From Gracilimonas sp. (GTDB taxonomy: Bacteria > Bacteroidota > Rhodothermia > Balneolales > Balneolaceae): a DNA stretch of 64,000 nt. Shown piece after piece: positions 18,347 to 26,700 of the stretch. The position numbers and the translations under genes were made by a program. How positions within the stretch are numbered: position 1 is the stretch's first letter; each line of letters begins with the position of its first letter. Location: the NCBI GenBank assembly GCA_022450045.1, contig JAKURD010000015.1:1-64000 (forward strand), written 5' to 3'. The notes beneath the pieces are model-generated. The model was not told the origin of the DNA, made no database searches, and worked only from the letters and a program-made list of their open reading frames with translations.

Positions 18347-18908
18347 TTATCTATCGGCCTGACGAATAACCCGCCTGATCGATGGGTGGATTCGAGCAAC
18401 TGAGCTTTAGCAATCGATCAGACAGCTCTTTGCAGGATTTGAAGTAACGAGGCAAGTCCAGCCGTCAGATCGTACACATGGTTTTTTCGACATCTCGGTC
18501 TGACCGATGATCGGATTCGAGCCACTAAGCCTGTTCTTCTTTAAGCATGTCTAACTTTTGAAGCTTAATTCATCGATCAGACCGGTGATCGGTCAGATCG
18601 AATTGGCTGCCATGTCTTGCAGGATCCTGTCCCTTTCCCTCTGGCACATTAATAATACATGGCAACGCCGCAGGGCAAGGGAGCGCACGCTTTGGTGAGA
18701 GTTTTGGCTGGTAGTAAAATTTAGGCATTACGGTTACATTCACTTTTCCCCTTTTGAACCATGATTTATGGGATTAAGGGATTTTTAATGATTCTACTCA
18801 TCCATCATGGAAATCCTTCAATCAAGAAAATCATGGTCCGAAGTGATGCAATTACCACTTCCTCAAAAACACACAGAAATTCTCCCCAAATTTTTGCAGA
18901 TTAAGGAC
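18347..18908. other. 562-bp repeat-rich gap
   Basis: The first half (18357-18605) is family-B hairpin repeat sequence. From 18626 there is CCTGTCCCTTTCCCT, repeated at 19725-19739 beyond the next two genes. A segment at 18672-18711 (GGCAAGGG, then GCTTTGGTGAGAGTTTT) is loosely repeated at 20186-20230. An ATG at 18807 opens the frame of the next gene, but the lipoprotein signal argues for the later ATG at 18909. Confidence 0.55.
18357..18605. repeat. Family-B hairpin repeats, degenerate tandem block
   Basis: Several related motifs occur in a row: CGATCAGACAGCTC, AGCCGTCAGATCG, CGGTCTGACCGATGATCGG, and near the end CGATCAGACCGGTGATCGGT followed by CAGATCG. They match the TCAGACGG/CCGTCAGA hairpin at 15801 and in the element at 19755-20120. 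Family-A-like ends are not recognisable here. Confidence 0.5.
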
Positions 18909-19367
18909 ATGAGGTTAAAGAATATATTTCAACACAACGTTTTACGGAAAACAAAGCTCATTCTGCTTGTTGCAATAGTGGCTTCGGGATGTGCCCCATC
19001 TATTTCTCAGTTTAACGAAACGGCTTACCGGCAGGCAGTGGAATTGAAAGTGCAGTCTCTGGCCCTGACTGATAAAGCCACTGAATCCTATGCCGGTCAT
19101 GCGGCAGGAGCCGAAACTTTGCGGCAGGATTTACACACCGCCTACGAATATGCCAAAGGACGGCCCAATAATGAACTCAGCACGCGACAGTGGGAAATTA
19201 TGATCGATCCCGAACGCAACCTGGTGGGCGGGTTGCTGGCACGATGGGAAGAAGAAGGTTCCCTTTCGCCGGTGTTTGTACGGGAGTTTCGCGGGGTGAT
19301 ATCCGATGCTTTTGATACCATCATAGGACTGGAAAGCGGTAAAATAAGACCGGAGGAGGTACAGTAA
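18909..19367 (+). CDS. Small lipoprotein of unknown function
   Basis: 152 residues from the ATG at 18909. A signal peptide with lipobox VASGC places the lipidated cysteine at residue 28; starting at the upstream ATG (18807) would give a signal of about 60 residues, which is unusual. The mature part is mostly helical and charged (AYRQAVELKVQSLALTDKA, then WEIMIDPERNLVGGLLARW). No family recognised. The next gene starts 2 bp after its stop, with a strong ribosome binding site inside this gene's end (GGAGGAGG at about 19352). Both genes sit between related repeat blocks. Confidence 0.65.
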   Translation: MRLKNIFQHNVLRKTKLILLVAIVASGCAPSISQFNETAYRQAVELKVQSLALTDKATESYAGHAAGAETLRQDLHTAYEYAKGRPNNELSTRQWEIMIDPERNLVGGLLARWEEEGSLSPVFVREFRGVISDAFDTIIGLESGKIRPEEVQ

Positions 19368-19369
19368 TT

Positions 19370-19693
19370 ATGTTTGATTTTGATTCGTTTTTGGATACCC
19401 TTAAATCTGATTTAGGAGATGTGATAAAAGAATACGGGCAAGAGTATAAAGAAGATATTCTGAACGATGCCGTAGATTTTGCCTCCAAAACCCAGAGTGA
19501 TATTGAAAAATGGGCTGCACTGCTTAAAGAAGGTGAGCTCAGCCCAAAAGATTTTGAATTCCTGCTCAAAAGCAAAAAAGACCTGGCCGAAATGGAAACC
19601 CTCAAACAAAAAGGCCTCGCCCAAGCCAGGGTGGATAAACTGAAAGCGGATATTTTGGATACCATTGTGGGTTCGGTGAAGAAAGTGTTGTGA
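19370..19693 (+). CDS. Small acidic/helical protein of unknown function
   Basis: 107 residues, no signal peptide or membrane segment. It is predicted to be almost entirely helical and highly charged (DFDSFLDTLKSDLGDVIKEY, then KDFEFLLKSKKDLAEMETLK). A Shine-Dalgarno-like GGAGGAGG lies 10 bp upstream of its ATG. It is tightly coupled to the lipoprotein gene, so the two probably act together. No function can be assigned. Confidence 0.6.
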   Translation: MFDFDSFLDTLKSDLGDVIKEYGQEYKEDILNDAVDFASKTQSDIEKWAALLKEGELSPKDFEFLLKSKKDLAEMETLKQKGLAQARVDKLKADILDTIVGSVKKVL

Positions 19694-20399
19694 GGTTAGT
19701 TGCCCTGTCAAACAGGACCCTAACCCTGTCCCTTTCCCTAACGCACTATGTGGTTAACGTGAGTTCGAGATAAAGAATGTTAGAATAGCTGCAAAATCCA
19801 TCTGCCGGATACTCCGTCCGATGGATGGGCTGATCGATGGTGCAGGCGTAGGGTGTTGGATTAGAATACGAACCGAACGTGGGTGCCCTACCCAGGCAAT
19901 CGGTCAGATGGACTTAGAGCCATCAGACCGGGGGGCAGGGCAATCAACCCCGAACCCGATCTGATGGATCACCCATCTGATCGATTATACAGACGCAGGA
20001 TGTTGGATTAGGATACGAACAAGCTTAGGCCCCCAATCAAACAATCGGTCAGACAGACTTGGAGCCGTCAGATCGTACCTTAAAGGCTTTAGCGAGGATA
20101 ATTATATCGAACTGACGTTAGTTATATTTTTGATGGTTTCAGCAATCTCTTTTTTCAAATAACTATTCTGCATCAATCGGTATGCGTCAAGGGAAAGGGG
20201 ACGCCTTGGTGAGGATTTTAGCAGTTGGTGACATTTAGCAAAAAATTGGACCACGGTTAAAACTGAAAATAGTTCGATATTCCTTGTTCTGCATTCGATG
20301 TTCTTTAGGCGTCTCCCAATGTTTTCATGAAACACCTGCTTTTATTATTTATATTTCTCTTCTTCAATACAGTATTCATCAACAAAGATATTTGAGATA
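19694..20399. other. 706-bp gap with a 366-bp repeat element
   Basis: It holds a short hairpin after the preceding gene (CCTGT-CAA-ACAGG, about 19704-19716), the second copy of CCTGTCCCTTTCCCT (19725-19739), the 366-bp element at 19755-20120, and a tract at 20186-20230 resembling 18672-18711. An open frame on the minus strand (20102-20335) overlaps the element end and has no coding features. The last 60 bp must contain the phosphoglucomutase promoter. Confidence 0.6.
19755..20120. repeat. TA-flanked 366-bp element with family-A ends and family-B core
   Basis: Left end TAACGTGAGTTCGAGATAA; right end, reverse-complemented, TAACGTCAGTTCGATATAA: 17 of 19 positions match. TA lies at both edges, as in family A. 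The interior contains two related halves, each with GGTGTTGGATTAG- or GATGTTGGATTAG-type sequence followed by the hairpin TCAGATGG...CCATCAGA (19904-19927) or its TCAGACAG...CCGTCAGA variant (about 20050-20072). No open reading frame of note. It is the best link between the two repeat families. Confidence 0.7.
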
Positions 20400-22136
20400 A
20401 TGAACGCATTAGATCCTGCAGTACAATCCAAAATTGACCAATGGCTTAACGGTAGTTACGATGAAGAAACCAAGGCCGAGATCCGGCAAAAATTGGACAA
20501 TGAGAAATTCGATGAGCTTACCGACGCGTTCTACAAAGACCTGGAGTTTGGTACCGGGGGACTCCGTGGTATCATGGGAGTCGGCTCAAACCGGGTAAAT
20601 AAATATACCTTTGGAATGGCCACTCAGGGACTTTCAAACTTCCTGAAAAAGCAATATTCGGGAGAGCACATAAAAGTTGTAATAGCTCACGATTGCCGAA
20701 ATAATTCAGTGGAATTAGCCAATGTAGTAGCTAATGTATTTTCTGCAAATGGCATTAAAGTGTACTTTTTTGATGCACTCCGCCCTACTCCTGAATTGTC
20801 TTTTGCCATTCGGGAGCTTGGCTGTAAAAGCGGTGTGATGCTGACGGCCTCTCACAATCCTAAAGAATATAATGGCTACAAAGCATATGGTGCTGATGGC
20901 GGACAACTTGTGGCTCCCTACGACAAAATGGTGATGGAAGAAGTTCAAAAGATCGCTTCGGTCGATGAGGTTAAGTTTGAGCGTGATAATAGCCTCATTG
21001 AAATGATTGGGGCTGAAATAGATGAGAAATACCTGGACGAGTTAGTGAAGCTGTCCGTTTCAAAAGATGCTATTGAACGGCAAAAGAATATGAAGATCGT
21101 CTTCTCCCCCATCCACGGAACCTCCCGAAAGCTGGTGCCCGCTGCTTTGGAAAGATTTGGCTTTGAAAATGTGATCCTGGTAGAAGAGCAAATGTCTGCT
21201 GATGGAAACTTCCCGACCGTGATATATCCGAATCCGGAAGAGAAAGAAGCGCTGGATATGGCTCTCAATAAAGCCAAAAAAGTGGATGCGGACCTTGTGA
21301 TGGCTACCGATCCGGATGCCGATCGGGTTGGGATCGCCGTTAAGAATCTTGATAATGAATTTGTGCTTTTGAATGGAAATCAAACCGGTGCACTCCTAAT
21401 CAATTACATGCTTACCGCATGGGAACAGACAGGTAAGATCACCGGAAATGAATACATCGTAAAAACGGTAGTTACTTCATATATCATCGACCGTATTGCA
21501 GAATCAAAAGGAGTAGAATGTTTTAACACCCTGACCGGTTTTAAGTACATCGGGGAATTGATGACTAAACTGGAGGGCAAGAAGCAGTTCATTGCAGGTG
21601 GGGAAGAAAGCTACGGATACCTGGTCGGGGAACATGTCCGGGATAAGGATGCCGTGATCTCATGTGCCATTATCGCCGAAATGGCGGCTTTTTATAAAGA
21701 TCAGGGAAGCAGTTTATACGAAGCTCTGCTTGATATGTATGTAGAATATGGCTTATTCCGGGAAAACCTTGCTTCCGTATATAAGGAAGGTAAATCCGGT
21801 GCTGAAGAAATTCAGAAAATAATGATGAATTTCCGCGCGAATCCTCCCAAGAAACTCGGTGGGTCTCAGGTTGTAACGGTTAAAGATTACCAAACCTCAA
21901 AAGAAAAAAATATCGCAACCGGAAAGATCACGGATATTGAGCTCCCAAAATCAAACGTACTTCAATTTATTACGGAAGATGGTGCCATTGTATCTGTACG
22001 CCCTTCCGGAACGGAGCCGAAGATCAAGTTTTACTGCAGCGTAAATACCAACCTGATGAGTCCTGAAGATTACAGTCAGGCCGTTGAGACCCTTGATAAG
22101 AGAATTCAAGTCATGATCGAAGCGCTGCAAAACTAA
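20400..22136 (+). CDS. Phosphoglucomutase/phosphomannomutase
   Basis: 578 residues of the alpha-D-phosphohexomutase superfamily. The phosphoserine loop is TASHNP with S151, the metal loop is DPDADR (304-309), the sugar-recognition loop is GGEESYG, and the phosphate-binding loop near the C-terminus is RPSGTEPK. It interconverts hexose 1- and 6-phosphates in the cytosol, linking glycolysis to envelope sugar synthesis. The length matches the long PGM2-like class common in this group. A standalone gene with repeats upstream. Confidence 0.92.
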   Translation: MNALDPAVQSKIDQWLNGSYDEETKAEIRQKLDNEKFDELTDAFYKDLEFGTGGLRGIMGVGSNRVNKYTFGMATQGLSNFLKKQYSGEHIKVVIAHDCRNNSVELANVVANVFSANGIKVYFFDALRPTPELSFAIRELGCKSGVMLTASHNPKEYNGYKAYGADGGQLVAPYDKMVMEEVQKIASVDEVKFERDNSLIEMIGAEIDEKYLDELVKLSVSKDAIERQKNMKIVFSPIHGTSRKLVPAALERFGFENVILVEEQMSADGNFPTVIYPNPEEKEALDMALNKAKKVDADLVMATDPDADRVGIAVKNLDNEFVLLNGNQTGALLINYMLTAWEQTGKITGNEYIVKTVVTSYIIDRIAESKGVECFNTLTGFKYIGELMTKLEGKKQFIAGGEESYGYLVGEHVRDKDAVISCAIIAEMAAFYKDQGSSLYEALLDMYVEYGLFRENLASVYKEGKSGAEEIQKIMMNFRANPPKKLGGSQVVTVKDYQTSKEKNIATGKITDIELPKSNVLQFITEDGAIVSVRPSGTEPKIKFYCSVNTNLMSPEDYSQAVETLDKRIQVMIEALQN

Positions 22137-22326
22137 GCCATTTTGGTTTTCGTAGGCAGGCCAAAATATTCTTACTATAAATTTAACGGACTGCCCGATT
22201 TCTCTTTACTTTCATAGCTAAACCTCATTAATTATTTGACAAGAATTAACAGAGGCAGATGGAACACTCAGCATATAATTATGTTGTGTAAGTAAATTAG
22301 TTACATCTATTAAACAGGAGAAAATT

Positions 22327-23472
22327 ATGAGTGTTGTAAACAGAGAAACGATTGAAAAGCTTATCAGCAAAACTCAGGATATCAATGTCACCATATTTAT
22401 TCCTACTCATAAAAGAGGGGAAGAAGGAAAACAAGACGCGATCCGTTTAAAGAATATTATTCAAAAGGCTAAAAATGATCTTATTGAAAAGGGATGGAAG
22501 GATGCCCGGGTAGATGAATTATTCAAACCTGTAATTGCAAAAACGGAAGAAAATCAATTTTGGCTTCATCAGGAAAAAGGTTTGGCGATCTATGTTAATG
22601 AAGAATATTTCGATGTGTTTAAGATCCCGGTCAGTCCTAAGGAAAACTATTATATCTCTGAGAATTTTTTGATCACACCATTACTTGAGCTTCAGAATCA
22701 TCACAATGACTATCACGTGCTGCTATTGAGCCAGAATGAAACGAAAATGTTTAAAATAGCACCGGATAAAACTACTCAGATAACTTTTGAAAGTGTTCCC
22801 ACAAGTATGGAGGAGCATCTTAAATACCATGTGCATGAGCGATCGGTGCAGCATCATTCAGGTGCCAGTGGTGGTGGCTCTGTATTCCATGGTCAGGGTG
22901 GCGAGCTGGACGAGAACAACAAAGAGCTTGAGCTGTTCCTGAAGCATATTGAAAATAAGGTTACCAAATATCTGAAGAAAGTGAATGGCCCACTGGTGCT
23001 TGCCGGACCCGATAAAATGGTATCCTATTACAAAAAGGCGAATAAATATTTTAATGTACTTGATGAATATATTTCAGGAAACTGTGATACCAAGAGCATT
23101 CAGGAAGTTGAGGAAGAATCCTGGAGCATTGTAGAGTCATATTTCAGAGAGGAAATTCACAGTGATATTGATCGCTTCAATAACTTGCGAGGCAGCGAAT
23201 TGATCTCCACTGATGTAAGTGATATCGTGAAAGGAGCTTATTTCGGTAAAGTTGACACGCTGTTTGTGCCTATGGGATTTCATCAGTACGGTATTTTTGA
23301 TACTGAAAAAAATCAGGTCGAAATATCAGATAATTTAAACGGGAAAGCCGTTGATCTGATCAACTATGCGGCCATATCAGCAATCCGCAATGGAAGTACA
23401 TTATATGGACTTCAGCAATCTGAGGTACCAAATAACTCCGGACTGGCGGCTATTTATCGCTATAAGTCCTGA
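22327..23472 (+). CDS. baeRF3-type protein (eRF1/aRF1-related superfamily)
   Basis: 381 residues, ATG preceded by CAGGAG. The sequence (NVTIFIPTHKRGEEGKQDAI, then YFDVFKIPVSPKENYYISEN and LLLSQNETKMFKIAPD) matches the bacterial archaeo-eukaryotic release factor family, subfamily 3. A glycine/histidine-rich loop (HHSGASGGGSVFHGQGGE) sits where eRF1-like proteins carry their catalytic GGQ; no GGQ is present. The family is thought to act on ribosomes or stalled peptides, but function is not established. It is a single gene with its own leader (22137-22326). Confidence 0.75.
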   Translation: MSVVNRETIEKLISKTQDINVTIFIPTHKRGEEGKQDAIRLKNIIQKAKNDLIEKGWKDARVDELFKPVIAKTEENQFWLHQEKGLAIYVNEEYFDVFKIPVSPKENYYISENFLITPLLELQNHHNDYHVLLLSQNETKMFKIAPDKTTQITFESVPTSMEEHLKYHVHERSVQHHSGASGGGSVFHGQGGELDENNKELELFLKHIENKVTKYLKKVNGPLVLAGPDKMVSYYKKANKYFNVLDEYISGNCDTKSIQEVEEESWSIVESYFREEIHSDIDRFNNLRGSELISTDVSDIVKGAYFGKVDTLFVPMGFHQYGIFDTEKNQVEISDNLNGKAVDLINYAAISAIRNGSTLYGLQQSEVPNNSGLAAIYRYKS

Positions 23473-23552
23473 TCTTTGACTCAAGTTCGGTTCGGATGAT
23501 AATTTCTTAAAATTCCTGTGAAGAAGAATAAAAATTATTCGAAGCCGGACTT

Positions 23553-23746
23553 TAACGTCAGATCGAGATAAAAACTAAGGTAAAAAGATAAAAATGGATG
23601 CTTGCGGTCATTCCCGTGGAGACGGGAATCTAAGTGTGGCCATTACTTCTTTATTTGATACCTGGCCAACCATAGGATTCAAGCATTCGCTGCGAAATGA
23701 CTATTCAACGTGTTCTACAGATGGTCTTAATATCGAATTCACGTTA
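23553..23746. repeat. MITE-like repeat, family A, copy 4 (194 bp, inverted)
   Basis: Same orientation as copy 3. One end TAACGTCAGATCGAGATAAA, the other, reverse-complemented, TAACGTGAATTCGATATTAA. The core is ATTCCCGTGGAGACGGGAAT. It ends 7 bp before the stop codon of the downstream minus-strand gene. Confidence 0.8.
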
Positions 23747-23753
23747 TTTTAAT

Positions 23754-24482
23754 CTATACTTCAGGCTTTATTCTCAACCACACAATTATATCTTCCGATT
23801 CATCGCCTCTGGTTTGCAACATTCGTCCGGATTCTTTACCTATCCAATAGTAGTATTTACTCTTGGAGTTTTTCCTTGAGATCACATATCTGAGGGCTTC
23901 ATAATCATTGCCGTGAAGTGTTATTTGTTCTTCACCCAGTTCCTCAATGGTAACTACATCCTTTTTATTGTTTGAAGAATAAACCGCAATACTCCACTTA
24001 CTCCCTTCCTCTTTATCAATACCATACACCAAGGTTGGAAGCCAGTGAGAATCGTATCTCAACTCGCTAAATTCAACAGAATAGCTGGTATCCTGATTTA
24101 ACCCAAAACTACTTCTTCGTGCCCGAACACCAACTTTTTCAGTTCCCGTATAGTTAACTGTGATGTTTTGACGGTTTTGCATGACCGAACGATATTTAAT
24201 TGGAATGAAGCTCTTGAGATCCAGAAGCAAGCTGTCTCTCATTGCAACTCGATGAAAATCTTGTGCATAAGTAATCAATAATGTGCTATCACGTCTTTCA
24301 ACTTTTTCAGTGATCGTACCTGCTGTTGTTTCTTCCCCATTCATTTCTCTTACATATTCATAGATCTGAATGCCATCCGTTACATTTTCGCCGGAGAGAA
24401 CCGGAGCTTTTTTCTGTGCGAATACTTCAGTTCCTGCAATCAAAAATAAAACAAGCGCAATAAGCTTAGCTATACTTCTCAT
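23754..24482 (-). CDS. Secreted protein of unknown function (DUF3108-like)
   Basis: 242 residues with a signal peptide (MRSIAKLIALVLFLIAGTEVFAQ). The mature part is beta-rich, and its end (YEALRYVISRKNSKSKYYYW, then GKESGRMLQTR) resembles the closing strands of DUF3108-type periplasmic beta proteins. No catalytic residues can be seen. It is separated from dprA by 58 bp. The 3' flank is the repeat at 23553-23746. Confidence 0.6.
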   Translation of the reverse strand: MRSIAKLIALVLFLIAGTEVFAQKKAPVLSGENVTDGIQIYEYVREMNGEETTAGTITEKVERRDSTLLITYAQDFHRVAMRDSLLLDLKSFIPIKYRSVMQNRQNITVNYTGTEKVGVRARRSSFGLNQDTSYSVEFSELRYDSHWLPTLVYGIDKEEGSKWSIAVYSSNNKKDVVTIEELGEEQITLHGNDYEALRYVISRKNSKSKYYYWIGKESGRMLQTRGDESEDIIVWLRIKPEV

Positions 24483-24540
24483 GATAAATAAGATAATTTT
24501 TCTGTTATGAATACGGTACGAACTTAATGTTCTTCCGGAT

Positions 24541-25668
24541 CTATTTTAATTCGAAGATCTTACCGGCCCTTTGTTGAACCAGGCCTTCCATTTCAAGCTG
24601 CAATAAAGTAACCAAAAGTTGGCTCGTATTTACGCCTAATTCTTCGCTGAGATCATCGATCTGATAGGCCTGATTCTCCAAAGCTTCACAAATCTTCGCA
24701 GAAGGTTTATCCAGGCCCAGATCTCTCCAGTTCGGTTTTGGAGATTCATTTTCTATTTTAACTTGTTCATCGCCTTCATATTCTACCGGCAACTCTTCTA
24801 AAATATCATCTATTGTTTGAACAAGCTTGGCGGCCCCTCTTTTGATCAAATAATTACAGCCTGTTCCTGAGGGATTTCCCAAAGAATGGGGCACGGCAAA
24901 TACTTCTCTGTTTTGATCAAGCCCAAGATCAGCTGTAATCATGCTTCCACCTTTTATGCCGGATTCAACTACCAAAACTCCCAGACTCATTCCACTTACA
25001 ATCCTATTCCTGACCGGGAAATTCACTGCATCTGGATTAGTTCCCAATGGATATTCTGTGATCACGGCCCCTCCGCTTTTTACGATATTATTGGCAAGGG
25101 CGGTGTTTTTCTTAGGATACAAATTGTCGATACCTGAACCTAATACAGCTACTGTAGATGCCTTATGTTCAAGGGCGGTTTTATGTGCAATGGAGTCGAT
25201 GCCATAGGCCAATCCGCTAAAGATACACATTCCCTGATCGGCTAATTCCCCGGTTAATTTTTCTGCCATGGTACGTCCGTATGCAGATGTATTCCTGGTC
25301 CCAACCACCGCAATTCCGGGTTTTGAAAGTGCTTCAGGATTCCCCTTCATCCAAAATAAAACGGGAGGATCGTAAATTTGCTTTAGTAAAGGCGGGTAAT
25401 CAGAGTCCGCCATGGTAATGATCTTTGAACCGCTTTTTTCAGTTTCAGCAAGTATCTGATCCACTTTATCCCAATCATCGAAAGAAAGCAAGGATAAAGC
25501 TGACGCCTCTCCTATTCCTTCTACAGTTCGAAGTTTCCGCTTGCTTAGCCGGAAGATCTCTTCTGGATCTTCAATATGTTTAAGCAAGTTAAAAACCCGG
25601 CGGCAACCAAAGCCCGGGATAATGCTAAGTGCGGTAAGTACCCTAAGTTTCTTGTTGTTCTTTTGCAT
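24541..25668 (-). CDS. dprA: DNA-processing protein DprA
   Basis: 375 residues. An N-terminal helix-hairpin-helix/SAM-like part (about 1-70) precedes the Rossmann-like DprA domain with AVVGTRNTSAYGR, FSGLAYGIDSIAH and VVESGIKGGSMITADLGL, then a C-terminal winged-helix domain (about 315-375). DprA loads RecA onto incoming single-stranded DNA during transformation. The start overlaps obgE by 26 bp, so the two are in one transcript. Confidence 0.93.
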   Translation of the reverse strand: MQKNNKKLRVLTALSIIPGFGCRRVFNLLKHIEDPEEIFRLSKRKLRTVEGIGEASALSLLSFDDWDKVDQILAETEKSGSKIITMADSDYPPLLKQIYDPPVLFWMKGNPEALSKPGIAVVGTRNTSAYGRTMAEKLTGELADQGMCIFSGLAYGIDSIAHKTALEHKASTVAVLGSGIDNLYPKKNTALANNIVKSGGAVITEYPLGTNPDAVNFPVRNRIVSGMSLGVLVVESGIKGGSMITADLGLDQNREVFAVPHSLGNPSGTGCNYLIKRGAAKLVQTIDDILEELPVEYEGDEQVKIENESPKPNWRDLGLDKPSAKICEALENQAYQIDDLSEELGVNTSQLLVTLLQLEMEGLVQQRAGKIFELK

Positions 25669-26641
25669 ATTGAATCAATTCCCAAAGTTTCTCTCTCAGT
25701 TCATCGACGCCGTGACCGGTTGCCGAAGAAATAGGAATAACGGGAATTTCATCATCAAAGTGAAGTTCTTCTTCAAGCTCAAACCCTTGTTTTAAATCCA
25801 TCTTTGTGATGGCAAGTACACGGGGTTTATCTAATAAGTCTTTTCGATAAGATTTGAGCTCATTGAGCAGGGCATGGTATTCGTACTCTATGTCTGTCAT
25901 AGCGCTTACCATGAAGAGCAGTACATTATTTCGCTCGATATGTCTCAGGAATTGAATCCCCAGGCCTTTTCCTTCATGGGCTTCTTCAATGATTCCCGGA
26001 ATATCCGCCATTACAAAACTTCGATAATCTTCGAATTTAACCACTCCCAGATTAGGTTCCAGCGTGGTAAATGGGTAATCTGCGATTTTTGGTTTGGCGT
26101 GAGACAGGGCTGAAAGTAAGGTGCTTTTCCCCGCATTTGGGAATCCTACCAAACCGACATCCGCAATAAGTTTAAGCTCTAATTCAACAACACGTTCTTC
26201 ACCGGGTTTTCCCTCCTGTGCATGTTGCGGGGTCTGATTGGTTGAGCTCTTAAAATGCCAGTTTCCCAATCCACCCTTACCTCCTTTAGCTATCACAAGC
26301 TCTTGTTCATGTTCGGTGATCTCGCCTAATCGCTCTTTGGTTTCGGCATCAAAAACTACCGTTCCCAATGGGACTTCCAGCCTCTGCGATTCACCGTCGG
26401 CACCTGTACGGCGCTGCTTTGAGCCATGCTCAGCCGGCTTTGCCTTGATATATTTTCGATACCTCAGGTCAAGAATGGTATTCAACTGTTCATTTCCTAC
26501 CAGAATCACATCTCCGCCTTTACCCCCGTCCCCTCCGTCCGGACCGCCTTTGGGAACATACTTCTCCCTTCTAAAGTGACGAGAACCATCTCCACCTCGT
26601 CCGGCTGTAACATAAATTTTGGCGTAATCAGCGAAGCGCAT
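25643..26641 (-). CDS. obgE: GTPase Obg/CgtA
   Basis: 332 residues. The glycine-rich Obg fold occupies about 1-158 (RGGDGSRHFRREKYVPKGG). The G domain follows with G1 GFPNAGKS (166-173), a DIPG motif and ITKMD-type base recognition. The variable C-terminal OCT domain is absent, as in many short Obg proteins. It acts in ribosome assembly and the stringent response. It overlaps dprA at its 3' end. Confidence 0.95.
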   Translation of the reverse strand: MRFADYAKIYVTAGRGGDGSRHFRREKYVPKGGPDGGDGGKGGDVILVGNEQLNTILDLRYRKYIKAKPAEHGSKQRRTGADGESQRLEVPLGTVVFDAETKERLGEITEHEQELVIAKGGKGGLGNWHFKSSTNQTPQHAQEGKPGEERVVELELKLIADVGLVGFPNAGKSTLLSALSHAKPKIADYPFTTLEPNLGVVKFEDYRSFVMADIPGIIEEAHEGKGLGIQFLRHIERNNVLLFMVSAMTDIEYEYHALLNELKSYRKDLLDKPRVLAITKMDLKQGFELEEELHFDDEIPVIPISSATGHGVDELREKLWELIQYAKEQQET

Positions 26642-26700
26642 GGTGTTTTTCTAAATGATTGATACTGAAGGTAATTCCCGTTCAGTAAATAAATTGGTAA

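Noticed and set aside
18672..20230. CRISPR-like repeat array around 18347-20120
   Set aside because: Repeats are degenerate, unevenly spaced and lack uniform spacers; no cas genes nearby.
20102..20335. 77-codon minus-strand frame before phosphoglucomutase
   Set aside because: It begins inside the 366-bp element and has no signal, domain or codon pattern; likely random.
22140..22167. Terminator of phosphoglucomutase: ATTTTGG...CCAAAAT
   Set aside because: Only a 7-bp AT-rich stem with a 14-base loop and no T-tract; too weak to call.
22236..22279. TTGACA at 22236 and TATAAT at 22274 upstream of the baeRF3-type gene as a sigma-70 promoter
   Set aside because: The spacer is 32 bp; neither box has a matching partner at 16-18 bp, so they do not form one promoter.
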